Below are positions 47,301 through 59,169 of a stretch of DNA of 64,000 bases, one piece after another. The stretch lies in NCBI GenBank assembly GCA_963978905.1, contig OZ022260.1:9165725-9229724 (forward strand). The letters are read 5' to 3'. The translations under genes and the position numbers were made by a program. Position 1 is the stretch's first letter, and every line of letters starts with the position of its first letter. This DNA comes from Trichostrongylus colubriformis. Lineage: Eukaryota > Nematoda > Chromadorea > Rhabditida > Trichostrongylidae. Below the pieces are notes generated by a model. It did not search any database. It saw only the letters and a list, made by a program, of their open reading frames with translations, and had not been told where the DNA came from.

Positions 47301-48036
47301 TCAATGTTTTTACCCACTTCTAACTTGTTCATAGCTTCTGTATAGGCTCTGAAGTGGCGAATGTACTACAAAAGAAACTGACGTCAACCTTCGTGAACTG
47401 ACTTTCATGGGAATAACTGCGGGCAAAGTATTTAGCTTAAAAAACGGTCTTGTTACTCGTTGCGGTAATACTGAATGGTGCAGAGGAACGCTTTCGTCTC
47501 ATAATGACATTCAAAACAATAGACTCACAATGCTTGAGCTCTCCATCGCCATCTGCCGCACAAGTGGCCGCGTGCGGCGTGCACGAAGCGACGCAATGGG
47601 CGTGACAATAGAATTGACCGTCCCCCGCATCCCACTATGAATGCTAGTTTTACCTAAGCCTTAATGGAAAAAGGAATCCCCTCATCCTTCCACTGAAGTT
47701 CAGGCAAAAAGGTGCGCATGAGAGTGCATATCGACCATCAGAGATGCTTGGGTGAGCCATTTTTGTAAAATATCAAGTTCATTGCGATTTCACCATACGC
47801 TAATATCTTAAGTATTTGTGTGCAACTCCTTCGCAGGACTCCCACAGTGCCAGCCCATTGCGTTCTGAAAGGAATGGGTGGGTAGTGTAGTGATCCTCTG
47901 AAACCAGCTTCGGCAACTCGCGCTTATGCCTACACCGCATAGCGAAAAGACGACATCATGCCCACAACACCCTTAAGCTGCTACACTGTTACGCCTAGTG
48001 ATGTGTTATCCCATAGAAACATTTTCACGACATAAC
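44350..48036. other. 3' flank of gene F, duplicated block, no gene recognised
   Basis: 44930-45720 and 46540-47130 resemble the gene C and gene B flanks. 45750-46200 and 47150-47750 show nothing identifiable. A 99-residue frame at 46206-46505 lies in duplicated sequence and is broken in the other copies. Confidence 0.5.
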
Positions 48037-51000
48037 TCAAATTCTGCACAGGCCGAAATGATACAAACCTTGAGTACAGAGACCACGATACGGGCCTTCT
48101 TCTATGCAACTTGAGACTGGCGTTCCGTATTTCCAACAATCAGCATTATCGACGCATCCATAACGGTCCGCGGGATAAATGCGATCGTTTTTCTGAGGTC
48201 TGAAAAAAGGCATAGGAGGGAACCCTTGAGAAATCATCCGATTATGACTTCACAGCACACTCAGAATTGAGACGTACGGCTACTCATGTACACTTTACAA
48301 AAAGCTGACAATCAGTGTTCAATAACGCTAAAATCGATAAGTGATCGCAAAAGGCAATTCGCCGTCTCTTGCAGCCCAGGGATCACTCATAGATATAAAG
48401 TGTCAAGACACGAAAAGGAACCTAACCCAGACCCCCGAATCACGAACTCTGAATTCTGTTATCTTCAACAGAGACATATACAAATAGGATGTCATCTGAA
48501 ACAAGGAATGATAAACTCACGCGACACTGTATAAGCAAGCTACTGCATTAATCGCAGGCGTTGTGGCTGTTGCAGGACAAAGGCTGTATGAGCATCCTAT
48601 TTTCAGAGACTTGTAATACATCATCTGGAAGGCAATAGACCGATTTCTTTAAAATTAAGTAATGGAAAGCAAAAACTGCCATTGGATGCTTATCCGGAAA
48701 GGGTTGATATCTGTGAGCGCATCGTGACGAGCAGACGATATGTGGCGCTTTTTTAATGAAGAGCACTTTTTAGCCTTTTAACATGACCCCACGGAGGGCC
48801 GAAGAAAGCGTAACGGCTTGTGGTGTGGTCAAGCTTAAGCCTGGCTCCGATGAAAATCTTCGGGAACTAGGTCCTTCCGAAAAAATGGGGTCCCCAATAC
48901 GACATTCCTTCAATGTTTCATGAAACATAGAAACCCCTTCTCCATCCTCCTCTTCGATGCGACAACCTCTCACCCATCGGTCGACGCCTACTATGCTGTC
49001 GACTCAGTGCTGTCTTTACCAATATTCGAGCCTTCTCATCAAAAAATCGTCGTCAACTCGTCAATCGATGATTATAACACTGCTACCTGAGGAAAAGTGT
49101 GATTAGAAACTTTTTAGAAAAGGGAAATTTTAGCGAATACGATTTGCTTCCTACACCAAACACTACCCCTCACCTTTCAACCCAAAATACGACAATATTC
49201 AGAGAATCGCCGATGGAGGCCTATGCCCTGGTGAGGCCATGTGCTGATATGATGTTGGGTGCTATCGCAATGGGGGAGCATCTTATAAAAAGTTATTCAT
49301 CTGAGCAACCTGGAGAGATCCTTAAGGGGTCAATCTGCACATTCAGGCGTATACATTTGATAAGCCTTAATGGAGGAAAGAAGGGGTTTCTTTTTCCCTT
49401 TAGACTTGGGTAAGAATAATGTTCATAGTGGGATGCCCCCCCACTGCAATAGCACCTGATGTTGTCCGTTGCAAATGTGTTGCTACAGCAAGTTCGTCAG
49501 TGGTTCGGCGCACTGGTGACTAGGTATATCGCAGTAACCTTCTACTGAAATACAGCCCCCATTTTCCAGGTTTCTGGGCATTTTCGCCACTTTTCTCTTC
49601 TGCTGCAATGAGCAGAACTGCATCCATCAGATATCTAAACCCTCCAAAAAAGGCGCCATCGTATATTCGTGAGTCATATGGGTTGAATTTTCTACCAGGG
49701 TCCATCATCGTACTCAGGAACTGACCGAAAATGCTGAAACCCCATCGGCCCACTTCTCCTCAGTCTGCATCTCTCCTTGAGTGAGAGGAGGGAGGCAAAA
49801 CCTCCTATTCTCTGACACACAGGCCCAAATCTAGTCTGATGTTGTACTTTTTCTGATCCAGGACACAAAGTCACCAGATTTCCCATGTAAGATGTTACTC
49901 TTTATAATTGTACCACTATAACTCCTACCTCGAGCAGCTTAAAAATGGTGGCAATTTTTTCGGTTGTGGTAAGGCTTGTTATGGCAGATCTTCAAAAAAA
50001 GAAGCTCAATGCGCCCTTGGAACACTACTTGACTTTGCTCTTGTAACGCTATTCGGAAAAGCTCACGTTTGCAAACGATTCCATGCCGGATGTCATCATT
50101 ATGTCACTGGGATTGTTCTTACCACTTGTATTATAGCTGAGAACCGGTTGATACCACTGGTTCACTGCCATCGGCATCAATTCACGCTTACTCCAGGCGT
50201 GGGGTTCATTCACAAGCCTGGAGTATTAAATTGAAAATTCTAGATTGTGAGTGACTTAATAAAATTTGCTCACGTGAAATAATTCATAGAAGTCCCCGTG
50301 GGGTGTGATGTGTGATTGCAGCCGTACGTGTTCATCTGTGCCATAAGTTCCAGCTCGCAGTCATATTTCTTGAATGATAACAAAATAAAGAAAACGTTTT
50401 GAGCTACGGTATTAATCATTAGAATCGCACCAATTCGAAGAGTCCTGTAGATCCGGGTAGTCTGCCAGCCTGATTATATCCTTGCCCTCTTGCGACATAC
50501 GCTCTGTAGGTGTTATGAATCCCCGCAAATAAGCTTCGATCAACATCGTCCATCGGAGATGTCCATTGGCAAACTGAAGTAGGTTAAAGAGTCTTACCAC
50601 TTACGCATGCAGATGCAATAAACAAATGAGCTAATAGAATTAAAAGGGTGGTGCAGTTGTGCAGGGTTTTTTATCCTTTCAATCCGTTGTTGTCGAATTT
50701 CTTGTCTGCAAAGACAAAGAATTTTCTCGAACACGAACCCACCGTTTCCTATTGTTCAATTTGATTTGTCCGGGGTTGAAACAGGGTGTCACTATGTGTA
50801 GCTTATGTGCGATGGATTGCTTCAGCGTGGCTTGGAGAAGGATCTATTTCGGATATAACGGCTCATTTACAATGGTCAAAGCGGGAACCGCTGCAATTGA
50901 TCTTCATCTGCTATCTTAGTGGAACTTCTCCAGTTTCGTCAATTACCAGTCTATGCGTTTTAAATCTTATCCTCCTCAGTATCTTACTGTTGTCTTCGCT

Positions 51001-51485
51001 AGGGCCTGAATTCCGTTATATTCTAACCCTCTTGCTATACATAATCCTCTGTTGTCGAAGTGTGGTTCATTACTAACCTGGGAGCGATAAGGTATCTCGA
51101 GGCTCTTTGCTGCGATCGTGTGTAGTTTGTTCGCCTGGGGTCCTGGACGAATTCGTTCGTAACAGGTTAAGTTGCTACCAAGCCCCAGTACTGTCGTCTA
51201 CCTGCGTTCTGAACTGGGGACCAGGATCTCGCGGGGGACTTCTTCATCTACCAGCGGGGAATACAACCTTCTCGCACGACCACATGGTTTACCGGTAACA
51301 TGTGCTTGGTTGCGTTACTCACCCATATCCGCTGACCTTTTTTGCTTCTGGTTGTTTTTCTTTGGTGGTTTACTATCTTCCTCACATGGTCTCGATCACC
51401 CTTGATTTTTGTTTTTGTTTTAGGAATGAGTGTATTGATAATTTGTTTCTCTAACATATGGCGCACCTCCGTGTGTATCAATGAC

Positions 51486-51516
<31 letters not shown>

Positions 51517-51744
51517 ATAGCTGTGTAGGAAAGTGATGAACTCTCGGTTGGCTAAAGATGAGCGCACATCGCTTTTTCACAGTCCATCACCCCAACCTTA
51601 TTGTGTAAAACAACAAAAAATTGAAGGCTTACTCTGCTGCGCATCCCCTCCATGAAGCAGGAGTCCAACCTAAAAAGGTTCCTTAAGTAGTTGAGAATTC
51701 GATGACAACACTTTGATAGCACTCACAAGCAAAAAGAACAGCAT
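48037..51744 (-). CDS. CAP/SCP-TAPS (ASP-like) secreted protein, gene F
   Basis: Exons (minus): 51727-51744, 51633-51669, 50431-50573, 50274-50368, 50067-50217, 48521-48624 and 48069-48199, all with AG/GT boundaries and the family phases. Reading through the last donor-like site gives a stop at 48037 and 236 residues. It starts MLFFLL with a signal peptide ending GDAQQ. Segments include GIHNTYRAYVARGQGYN, KYDCELELMAQMNTYG, VNEPHAWSKREL, MAVNQWYQPV, SFANMMYYKSLKIGCS and YGCVDNADCWKYGTPVSSC. There are ten cysteines as in its paralogs, and the sequon CNHTS. Intron 2 holds an (AAAT)n tract. The upstream ATG used as an option in gene C is GTG here, which supports MLF as the family start. No disabling change is seen. 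Confidence 0.84.
51486..51519. repeat. (AAAT)n microsatellite in gene F intron 2
   Basis: About eight perfect tetranucleotide units. The intron also contains unrelated sequence not found in the genes B and C introns, so this intron has been enlarged. Confidence 0.95.
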
Positions 51745-51789
51745 GGCGTACACGGTCACCGATTACGGTGTACTCGCCGAACAGACGGG

Positions 51790-51798
51790 CTTTTATTG
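51790..51798 (-). promoter_or_regulatory. TATA-like box CAATAAAAG of gene F
   Basis: GAGCTCAATAAAAGCCC lies 46 bases before the ATG at 51744, as in genes B and C. Confidence 0.5.
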
Positions 51799-52229
51799 AG
51801 CTCATTGACATGATAAGAGTCTGCCTCCGCTTTGTTCGATGTACCACAGTTGAAGCTAAATATGATTTGTTCTTTGGTAGATTATACTACTGTGTGGGCG
51901 ATTGTCGGAGTACGTTTCCTTGACATAATAGAATAAAGCTGAATGATTGAAATGAATGTGTAGCTGAATTATAGCTCCACTCATTTGACTGCCGTAGGAA
52001 GCGCTCAAGGTTGCCCGCACATTTAAGGTACAGGTCTGAATGGTTCAACATTCAACACAACAGTTAGATTTCAACGAGCACCAATACGGCTAACACATGA
52101 TCAGCAGATTTGTTCCACTCTGATAGCGGCCCACCTACAAATCAGTCTGATTGTAGACCACCATAAAAGAAGATCAGAGCAAGAAAGTGAATGGAAAAAT
52201 ACAAGGAACGAGCCTATTATTTTTACTTA

Positions 52230-52640
52230 TGTATCGAGCAGATTGCAGGATGTGCCAACTTAGGACGCTTCCACACTTTGCGTCTCCGCTGTTGGAACTC
52301 ACGTCAACGGCGATACCCACAGCCGGCATACCCGGCACTCCTGCAACGCACTCTGTTTGTAAAGCCTGACCAAACGATGTTACAGCACGATGATCGCCGC
52401 GCGATGTCCCACGATCGCTGTGGCAAGATTCGAATCTTGGCATAACTTCAAACTGCGGCAATCCGCGAGGGCTTTCACTGCTTTCACTGCTATTTGTATG
52501 GGCTCTCGCCACGATGGTTGTACTGTAGTGCGATTCGGTCGAGCCTTACAAATAGAGCACGTCACAAGCGTACCGGCGGCTGGAACCGCCAACATCACCG
52601 ATGAAGCAAATTATGAAAGTGGCCCTGTTGACCGTGCTGT
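52230..52640. repeat. Fold-back repeat upstream of gene F
   Basis: Inverted arms: CTGCAACGCACTCTGTTTGT...GTTACAGCACGATGATCG pairs with the segment around 52500-52580. It is related to 12185-12560 upstream of gene B and sits at a corresponding place. Confidence 0.6.
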
Positions 52641-53171
52641 TTGCGCGTTGTTGTTTCACCTTCACGCGTATCTCTTCAATGCTGTGTAGATTTCTTCACA
52701 TTTTCCAGTGATTTACTCTTGTCAACTTTTCGTGCAATGGATGCCCTTCATTCTATGCATGTCTCCATGGTTGTATAGCAATGAGGCGGCACTTTCAATA
52801 GATATCCCAAAAAAGCTGCAGGTTCTACTAGAAATCAACTGGGCCCACTTTCTCCAAGAAGGTAAGCCTCCAATCTGATTACCGTGTGGTGTGCCTGTCA
52901 TGCCATAGTAAAATTAGTCACCAGAGTTAATTCAGCCATAACATCAAGTTCCGCGCACACTTGTTTGATAACCCATCAAACAAGGGAGCTTGGAATTCGG
53001 AAACAAGCCGTAATATATCCTCTGAGGAATCACGTCTCATGTTGCACGCTACCAGCAACAGTAGCATTGATGCCCCAACTTCATCGTCACGCCACAATGG
53101 TTTTCACACAAATGAGATCTTCTTGAAGGGGCTTTCAACTTCCCATGGAACTTTGAATAGGGACATTTATA

Positions 53172-53655
53172 CAGTAGCGTTCAAAAGTCTTCGGCCAAAA
53201 CTTTTTTTCTACTTGACCAAATTTGACAAAATTTTAATATGTGGTGCCTGAACCTATTGCCAACATTTGCTTCTACTTGGGTGCCGCTTGACAACTTTCA
53301 TGGTTTTTTACAAGAATTTACTACAAGACCACCAGAAAAAAAGCAAAAGGCTTGGTCAAGAAAAACGGCTTTCTTTACAAAAACAAAACGAGCAAGCCTC
53401 AGAGAACATTAATATTTTGTAGAAAGACTACGACTTTTGATGACAGCGGCACAGCGGGACGGCATATCGATGGCACTCCAGAAGCGAAAAATTTCATATA
53501 ACCACGTAACCTACACGTTGAGCACCAAAATAGTAATGCAGTGTCTCCAAGTACGACATACTAAAACTTCTCTTAGATCGGTGCATTTGCAAGAAAGTTA
53601 CAAGTGAAAAACCCAAGTGAAAGACCATTTCGCCGAAGACTTTTGAGCGCTACTG
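53172..53655 (-). mobile_element. Tc1-like element remnant, 484 bp
   Basis: Ends CAGTAGCGTTCAAAAGTCTT and AAGACTTTTGAGCGCTACTG are inverted and flanked by TA. The minus strand retains the end of a Tc1-type transposase: MPSRCAAVIKSR...STKY, close to the SMPRRCxAVIxxxGxxTKY ending of that family. It is internally deleted. Confidence 0.82.
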
Positions 53656-53657
53656 TA

Positions 53658-55214
53658 CAGTGCTCTGCATAATTATACAGCCACCTATAAATTGTCCAAA
53701 AACTCTGTTCGCAGAGTGATTCAAAAAAAGTCTCTAAGTGAAAGATGTAGCCAGTGTGGATGCCCATTCGCGCATCCATACCAAATATTAGCCAAGAAAC
53801 ACAGAATATTCTTCTCTTAATTTGTTTTGAAAATGGCGCTTATACCATTCTGCAAAATTATACAGCCACTGGACAGATTGACGCATTCATCAACCGAGAA
53901 ACAACGAAAAAGCAGAAATGCTGCTTCGAATGGCCACAAATTTTGATGATATAGGCCCATATAAAGATTTTCAGAATGTTTTTAGACCACATGCTGCCAC
54001 GCATCGATGACAACGTCTTTAAACTCCCTGACTCTTTCCAGTCGCCTGAATTCTTTTCCCCATGAAACCCCAGATAATGTTTCATCAGGTAAAGATCGGA
54101 GCCGTTCGTTATCCGGGTCAGAAGGTCCATTCGGTGACGGCTTCACCATGATCGAGTGTTCCACTTGATGGGATGGTCCATTAACTTCCATGAAAACAAG
54201 ATTTTGGTGAAGATTTCGAGACGCATGACAAGGGATGGGTACGGCGCACAAAGGCTCGGTAATCGGATGGTTCATCCTTTCGAGATCTAAACAAAAATTT
54301 ATTTTTTTATTATTTGTTATATTTATTATTTGATCCCACACCATGACACCCCGTTCTTTGAAGTTCTTCTTGAAAACTTAAGTGTCCATCGTGCGATAGT
54401 GCCGGTAGCCGTCGGGGACGTCATAGCTGAACCCTTTCTTCATCAGACAGAACAATCTGGAGAAAAAACAAAAGGGGGAAGTTGTACAAACTTGAGAGAA
54501 TTTTCAGACAATTTGTCATGGTGTGAGATCAAATAATCATTCGAATTTTTGTTTCGTTTTCGAAAGGATGAACCATCCGATTACCGAGCCTTTTTGCGCC
54601 GTATCCTTCTCTTGTCATGCGTCTCGAAATCTTCACCAAAATCTTGTTTTCATGTAAGTTAATGGACCATCCCATGTCACCTGGAACACTCGATCATGGT
54701 GAAGCCGTCACCGAATGGACCTTCTTACCCACATAACGAACGGCTCTGATCTTAACCTGATGGGAAATTATCTGGGGTTTCATGGGGAAAAGAATTCAGA
54801 CCGATTGGAAGGATTCAGGGAGTTTAAAGACGTTGTCATCGATGCGTGGCAGCATGTGGTCTAAAAACATTCTGAAAATCTTTATATGGACCTGTATCGT
54901 CAATATTTGTGGCCATTCGAAGCAACAGAGGACCGAATGATCGCAAAATCAGCATTTTTCCTTTTTCGTTGTTTCTCGGTTGACGAATGCGTCAATCTGT
55001 TCAGTGGCTGTATAATTTTGCAGAATGGTATAAGCGCCATTTTCAAAACAAATTAAGAGAAGAATATTCTGTTCCTTGGCATTGGATTTGGTATGGATGC
55101 GCGAATGGGCATCCACACTGACTACATCTTTCACTTAGAAACTTTTTTTGTATCACTCTGCGAACAGAGTTTTTGGACAATTTATACGTGGCTGTATAAT
55201 TATGCAGAGCACTG
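53658..55214. mobile_element. Tc1-like fold-back element, 1557 bp
   Basis: TIR CAGTGCTCTGCATAATTATA and its inverse are flanked by TA; the left TA is shared with the preceding element. The arms (about 53658-54290 and 54560-55214) are long inverted copies. Each has a second inner copy of the end (GCAAAATTATACAGCCAC). Both arms hold the C-terminal end of a decayed Tc1-type transposase, for example KEFRRLERVREFKDVVIDAW followed by QHVV. The two arms therefore look like two 5'-truncated copies head to head, mobilised as one unit. Confidence 0.82.
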
Positions 55215-57355
55215 TATATCAATGGCGATTCGAGAGCTGATCACAAATGTGAAAGCCGAAAGTGCCTCGAGCTGTTTCGAAGCGAGCTGACAAGGGTCAA
55301 AATTTACATACGGTGACTCATCGTACGGGTACTTTGTTTGCGGTGATTCATTAATGCGGTTAATCGTGTGCAAGGCAGCAATCGCCTTATCTCATCGGTA
55401 GTGGGAGGGTTTGCTTTGTTATTTTTTATGCATCCCAACACAGCCCATTTTTCACAAATGTCACTCTTATTCAGGCTCATCAGTTTTACACGAATCAAAA
55501 ACTCACACGGGAAGCATACAAGACGAAGTGGCCGTTTGTGTTGGTACTATATATCATCCAGCGTGCTCTACTAACCCTAACTCTTTGTTTTGAAGGCATT
55601 TGATTGTCCAGCATAATTGGCTGTTCGTGCGCCTGTAAGGCGCAAGCCAAGCATTATTTTTCAAAATGAGCATGATATTCGTGTACAGAGATCCTAACTG
55701 CCCAAGGAGGCGAAATTTCAGCTGATTCTATATTTTGATCCTAACTTCAGTAAATTGAAGTGGGTAACCAGTGGATCAAAAGTGGCAACGCGTTCACAAA
55801 GGAAAAGTAGCCCCAAGAAGGTGATGGCGATCCCTTCTAGAAGTTGTTGGAATTGTGCGACTGTTGCGAAAAGTGTCTTCGCACGTGCATGTATTTTGGT
55901 GTTTCTTCTAACTCTTGATAGAATACTCTTAGTAATAAACGTGAAAGAGGAACGACCCATGACTGTGGTAATTATCTGAAGTTAGGGCCACATTGCAGAA
56001 TCAGCTAGAATTTCATCTCCTGGAGCAGTTGGGATCCCTGTTTACGTGTAAAGGATTCCCGTACACGAATATTATACTCATTTTGCAAAATAACGCTCGG
56101 CTTGCCCCTTACAGGTGCACGAGCAGTCAGTTATGCTGGACAATCAAATCCCTTTGGAGGGACCGGAACGGGTCCGAAACAAGAGGAAGATGCAATCAAG
56201 TGAGCATTTTGTAACGAAAACTGATGGTTAGAAGCGATAATCGGCGAGAAAACCAAGAATCAAAAGCACGACGCTGCGATGTGTATTCGCATCCCATTCG
56301 CATCAACCCACTGACTTTCCGAGTTGTCCGCTGTAGGAGACGGGCCGCGGGCCAACGTTAGTTGTAGCACCTGACTCCCAGCGCTGTGGAGTGGCCATTC
56401 CCAACTAAATTACCATTCATGTAAGTACATCTAGAAACAATATAAGGAAGAACAGTAGAAAGTAAAAGGAAAAAACAATTTTATAATAGAATAATCTCCC
56501 TTGGCTTCATGCCAGGGCGTCAAATTGGCGAGTTTTTACAATGGCGGCCACTCAAACTCGTCCGCACTACGTCTGTTCTACCGTAGGCCAAAATTACCCC
56601 CTTCCACTGTCTTTAAAACAAGAGTTAGGGCTAGTAAAGCACACTGGATAATATATAGTACCACTACAAACGGCTATGCTTCCTTGGGAGTTTTTGACAC
56701 CAATTTGGAGAAAGTTTGTCTTTTTTCTTAGTGTTGAGAAGACAAAAGTTTACGTGTCAAACTTATGAGCTTGAATAAAAGTGACATTTGTGGAAAAGTG
56801 GGCTGTCTTGGTGTGCAAAAAAACGACAAAGCAAACACTCCCATCTTGTCTGAGACGAAGCACACTACCGTTGAGATACGGCGATCGCTGACTTGTACAC
56901 GATTAACGGGGTTGATGAATCATCGTTAGCAAAGTACCCTATGAATCATCGTTAGCAAAGTACCCGTACGATCAGTCATCGTTGTAATTGTAAGCTTTGA
57001 CCCTTCCTAACTCGATTCGGAAAGGCCCGTAGCACTTTTGGCTTCCAGACTCGTATGTAGCGTTCGAAACCCTCGATATATAGGTGTTCACATTCGAAGT
57101 TCCATGGGAAGTTGAAAGACCTTCCTGGTTAGACTGAGATTTGAACTCCTAGATCTAGACTATTCTCTTGAGGTGTCCTGGAGGTCAAAGCTGCATTAAT
57201 TTCCACAACTCGTCATTTCAGTGAAACCTGTTCTGAGAGGACAGAAGGCATGGACTGTTTGAACACTGATTGGCGGCAGCTTGGCAAACGGTCCATGCCT
57301 TCGTAGACGCTTACCATTAAGGAACACATTATAATTTGTCTGTTCATTACTCATA

Positions 57356-58104
57356 CAGGGGGTGCCAAAAAAAAAGTAATTTTGTCTCGTCCACTTTCAC
57401 CCCACTTTAGTCGAACTACAGCAAATTCTGTTGAGGTATTCACATCCCCAGATTCAAGAGCAGACTTCACTCTATCACTATACTCCGTGGCAGCCTTCTG
57501 CACGAGCAGGAACGGGAGCGAGGAAAGAGTGAACAAGATGTGTCACCTCAACTGCGCAAAATCCGAAATTTCGTCGCCCTCGTTCACAACCTTGCTGAGG
57601 TCCGTTCACTCTGGGTACCTAAGGGGATTCATACTGGGTGGTGTTCTTTAGGATTCCGTTTTTTTTTTCGGGTTCCCAGCGCTCTTCGTTTCCAAAAGCC
57701 AAAACGTGTCCTTACCACCGAAACCCCTCCGGAGGCGGAGTTAAGGCATGAAAAATGATACTTCGGATTATAGCAGCCTTGTCCAAGCAGCAGGGGCTCT
57801 GTAACTTCCATGAACCGAAGGGCCAATCCTTAGGAAGCTTCCCACAAAAGACCTACCATGGAACCCGGCTCCACTGTTTTAAGGGGACCTTGATACCGTG
57901 GGTGCTCCGACGCCCGACTGCGCCGCTTAAAGGTTCTATATTTTTATGAAAACGAAAGTAGTGAGTCTCAGCTTGTTCCTGCTTTTAGAGGAACATTTCG
58001 GGAATATTTTGCCCTAATACTTTCATTTCTTTCGTTTCCCTATGTTTTGTGTAATTGGGAGATGTGAGCCGTGGGCAAAATTACTTTTTTTTTGGCACCC
58101 CCTG
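57356..58104. mobile_element. 749-bp TA-flanked MITE
   Basis: CAGGGGGTGCCAAAAAAAAA and its exact inverse delimit the element, flanked by TA (57354-57355, 58105-58106). These ends suit a Tc1/mariner-type MITE. Short open frames inside are not shared with the older copy at 8244-8960. Confidence 0.9.
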
Positions 58105-58479
58105 TACTTCGAATAAATTTACGATGATACCGTTCTTCTCAATGTTCGAGCGGTCACACTTTTGCACAATCTGTGTAGCACTGTTATAGTGGTACCATTT
58201 AGCATGCTGTATGTGCCACAGCAGGAGAGGAGTGTCAACAGCAACATCTGATCTTGAACCTGTCAACAAGGACAAACCTTGAAAGTATTCTGAAAATTTT
58301 TCCGAAAATGGACTGGCTAAAATTAACTTTCGACTGAAATTAAAAGGGTGGACAAATGATAAATTAACATTTCTTTGATCAATTAATTGGCAGACACTTG
58401 GTCACGGTATTACTGAGTCGCCGATTATCCAGCTCCGAAACTCGGTCGTATTTGCAAGCAGCAGAGGAATTACAAACTT

Positions 58480-59130
58480 GTGCAAAACTGTGCACACAAG
58501 CCCGAACTTCGGAAACTTATAGTACACCATCTGGAAGGCATGTCTTATTTGGCTTCACCAATTCCTCTTGCTTCGTTATGGTGGCTTTTATTTTGAGAAT
58601 AGCATAATGATCAGAAACACAGATTACCAAGGGTATTCAGAAGACCATATTTTCTACAGGTAACGGGTGCCTTAAAGGCACATTCCGCACTCGCTGATGG
58701 GTGGAGTAACCAATTGACTCTCCATTGGTTGTCAACGGTTGAGAGGCGGTCTCTCCACGACCCACTGCAGGCAATAGGGCGGGGAGAGACCGCCTTCCAA
58801 CCGCCGACAACCAATGGAGAGTCAACTGGTTACTCCACCCATGCGAGCGCGGAATGTGCCTTTAATTATGTGTATGGAAAGACAGAGGCTGTAGTAACTG
58901 GTTCACACATCAGAGAACTGGTGCAGTATCAGGAGCACAGATCTGTTCTCGCCCTCAACCTACAAAGGCACAGTAGGAAGCTCAGGCTTGCGAATGATTC
59001 CAAGAGTGGATCGGATGTCATTTTTGCATTGTCATTAGTGAGAGCGTCATTACTCTGAACATCCGTACCGAAATTGAGAACCGGTTGATAACAGGTGCTT
59101 ACCGCCATAGGTATGGATGTTATCATCAAG
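58480..59130 (-). pseudogene. CAP/SCP-TAPS pseudogene fragment (exons 5 and 6)
   Basis: 58987-59125 keeps CYQPVLNFGTDV...MTSDPLLESFAS, clearly exon 5. Its donor GT has become CT after GCAAG, and its 5' part carries a stop. 58480-58530 is exon 6, with MVYYKFPKFG at the start but about 53 bases deleted, removing the GCS...CPATATTP cysteine region. A TTAA-flanked MITE sits in the intron between them. No exon 7 or first exons are seen nearby. It is closest to gene E in intron sequence. Confidence 0.85.
58676..58861. mobile_element. 186-bp MITE with TTAA target duplication
   Basis: AGGCACATTCCGC at the left and its inverse at the right are flanked by TTAA on both sides (58672-58675, 58862-58865), as for piggyBac-type elements. 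The rest is a near-perfect fold-back (GAGTAACCAATTGACTCTCC pairs with the inverse near 58815-58835). It lies in the intron of the CAP pseudogene; gene E lacks it at the matching place. Confidence 0.9.
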
Positions 59131-59169
59131 TGGTTAATTCACCACACTAGAGAGTTACTCCTTTTTCCT

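Larger units (their letters stand above)
53125..57125. mobile_element. R1 fold-back element with two nested Tc1-like elements
   Basis: The left end GAAGGGGCTTTCAACTTCCC matches the right end (GGGAAGTTGAAAGACCTTCC). The left arm is cut at 53171 by the Tc1-like pair and resumes at 55217. Joined, its order matches the right arm, including the TATATATC site of insertion. Arms pair far inwards (55312-55590 with 56640-56981; 55595-55745 with 55980-56165) around a centre near 55870. The right arm has about 470 extra bases at 56170-56640. No transposase is recognised. Confidence 0.78.

Noticed and set aside
55718..55979. Transposase frame in the centre of the 53-57 kb R1 element
   Set aside because: Both strands give short open frames because the centre is palindromic; no catalytic motif is recognisable.
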